Positions 43,184 to 44,110 of a DNA stretch of 44,110 nucleotides are shown here, piece after piece. Below the pieces are notes generated by a model. The model was not told where the DNA came from, did not search any database, and worked only from the letters and a program-made list of their open reading frames with translations. Within the stretch, counting starts at the first letter, position 1. Each line of letters begins with the position of its first letter. The DNA comes from Nitrosomonas sp. GTDB taxonomy: Bacteria > Pseudomonadota > Gammaproteobacteria > Burkholderiales > Nitrosomonadaceae. The position numbers and the translations under genes are program-made. The DNA lies in NCBI GenBank assembly GCA_021774055.1, contig JAJFJL010000076.1, positions 1 to 44,110 on the forward strand. Reading direction: 5' to 3'.

Positions 43184-43944
43184 ATCGTTTCGAACTACGA
43201 ATATTTGCAGTGTTTATCACTCTGCTTGTGTTATCAGGATGCACTCACGAAGAATCTATAACAAGCGCTTCGAATCAAACACAAGCATTCGAAAGTCCTC
43301 TAGAACTTGTTATTGAGAAAGAATATGCTAGTGCTACATCGTCTGTTGATACTAGTGTTATTCTGCCAACTGTTCACGCGTGGTCATATCTACGAGAATA
43401 CGGTGACGAACCAGAAAATTATGCCACATACTCGTACATACTCGTTGGAAGAACCTATCAAGAGTCAGAGACAGTAAGAAATTTTTATAGCCTTATTCAG
43501 GCAGTTCAGGGCAGCACGAGCAGTACAGGCGAAATTTTTGCTGACATCCCTAGTTGGGTTATAAATATCTTCCTTATTCCAGCAGACAAGAATCAAAATC
43601 TCCCAGACACAAACTTAGCAAAGTCATATGTATCTGCACTTGAAGCGTCGCACGAAAAATTCCAACGTCCTGGCCCATTCATCGTAACGCTTCTTGAGCC
43701 CATATCCTCACCCAGTAATATGAAAGACATGCTAATAGTTGATTTGACAGATGTGCATGAGGGGGCTTTCAAAGAGGTTGTTGGCGTTTTTAAGGACCAG
43801 GTAATGAGTGATCAAATCTCTGGGACAGAGGTCCTGCAGTCATTTAAGATATCTTTGCTCAACATGGCGTTCATAATTGAAGACAGCATTCACTTCGCAT
43901 CTACTGCTTATGGCCAAATGAAAGCGATATTCCATCCAGAATAA
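43180..43944 (+). CDS. Lipoprotein of unknown function
   Basis: This 254-residue protein has a lipoprotein signal (RIFAVFITLLVLSGC, lipidated Cys near 21). The mature part has a soluble domain (VHAWSYLREYGDEPENYATYSYILVGRTYQESETVRNFYSLIQAVQG... then IFLIPADKNQNLP...). I do not recognise it. The start ATG lies inside the stop of the upstream small membrane gene, which suggests coupled translation and a shared job at the cell envelope. Confidence 0.62.
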   Translation: MNRFELRIFAVFITLLVLSGCTHEESITSASNQTQAFESPLELVIEKEYASATSSVDTSVILPTVHAWSYLREYGDEPENYATYSYILVGRTYQESETVRNFYSLIQAVQGSTSSTGEIFADIPSWVINIFLIPADKNQNLPDTNLAKSYVSALEASHEKFQRPGPFIVTLLEPISSPSNMKDMLIVDLTDVHEGAFKEVVGVFKDQVMSDQISGTEVLQSFKISLLNMAFIIEDSIHFASTAYGQMKAIFHPE

Positions 43945-43985
43945 AAGAGCAAGGGGTCATGTGTAAAAGAGCAAGGGGTCATGTG
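43942..43985 (+). repeat. Two tandem copies of a 22-bp unit
   Basis: TAAAAGAGCAAGGGGTCATG plus two bases occurs at 43942-43963 and again at 43964-43985. The first copy begins with the lipoprotein stop codon. The second copy overlaps the left arm of the element that follows. Confidence 0.7.
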
Positions 43986-44110
43986 TATTTTACAATATAT
44001 AAGAAAAGTATTTAGATGCGGCTCTATTTATAAATCGCCGTTCATATAGATTTAGTATTTTACGAAATAGATTCATCCTTTTGATGTATTGTAAAATATA
44101 CGTGACCCCT
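43974..44110. mobile_element. Short inverted-repeat element at the window end
   Basis: AGGGGTCATGTGTATTTTAC... at 43974-43997 matches the reverse complement of 44087-44110 with two differences in 24 bases. About 90 bases lie between the arms and no ORF is present. It looks like a non-autonomous element of a transposon with AGGGGTCA ends. It may continue past the window. Confidence 0.6.

Overview
The window looks like a stretch of gammaproteobacterial chromosome, AT-rich, in which a housekeeping block adjoins a large accessory region. The evidence is the xseB-ispA-dxs-folE2 gene run, an ABC O-antigen-type exporter, an LpxL-type acyltransferase and many lipoprotein and Shine-Dalgarno signals typical of Gram-negative bacteria. 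I cannot name a genus. I saw no rRNA, tRNA or CRISPR array.

Region 1 (1-8.6 kb) is mobile-element debris: a truncated RTX/FG-GAP gene, a frameshifted gene remnant, a complete parDE toxin-antitoxin pair (the toxin apparently starting at ATT), an IS1634-type element with a disrupted transposase start, the tail of a second transposase, a GT4 glycosyltransferase and a complete IS21-type istA-istB element.

Region 2 (8.6-21.3 kb) is an accessory island. It holds a RadC-like protein with a degenerate metal site, a coiled-coil membrane-anchored protein, a Phd/RelE-type toxin-antitoxin pair, a two-gene unit with a HerA/VirD4-like ATPase, a long nested RNA-like fold upstream of a small membrane protein, and a tyrosine recombinase. 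Next comes a two-gene AAA+ ATPase / subtilisin-protease module that matches the IetAS anti-phage type. This module lies between direct repeats made of pieces of higA. A second, detached copy of the recombinase gene's last nine codons lies just beyond it, so the defence module sits in a recombination hot spot. Truncated higB, truncated parE and an ISAzo13 remnant close the island.

Region 3 (21.6-32.1 kb) carries a DUF411 protein with a lipoprotein cytochrome c, a class I glutamine amidotransferase, an acyl carrier protein, then a minus-strand cluster: Wzm/Wzt ABC exporter, a methyltransferase-GNAT fusion, an LpxL-like acyltransferase and a radical SAM protein. Together these suggest export and acyl/methyl decoration of a surface glycan or lipid. 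ggt (gamma-glutamyltransferase) is divergent from it. Several palindromic repeats punctuate this region.

Region 4 (32.2-40.8 kb) is the conserved block: xseB, ispA and dxs (isoprenoid precursors), folE2 (folate/queuosine precursor), and an SbcC/D-like nuclease-ATPase pair.

Region 5 (40.8-44.1 kb) is a cassette-like tail. The last ~180 bp of the SbcC-like gene reappear exactly 1000 bp downstream, at about 90% identity with mostly conservative changes. Between the copies lie a small ORF followed by an attC-like palindrome and a truncated next ORF. Unknown small genes follow (a 280-residue protein, a two-helix membrane protein, a lipoprotein), and the window ends on one arm of an inverted-repeat element.
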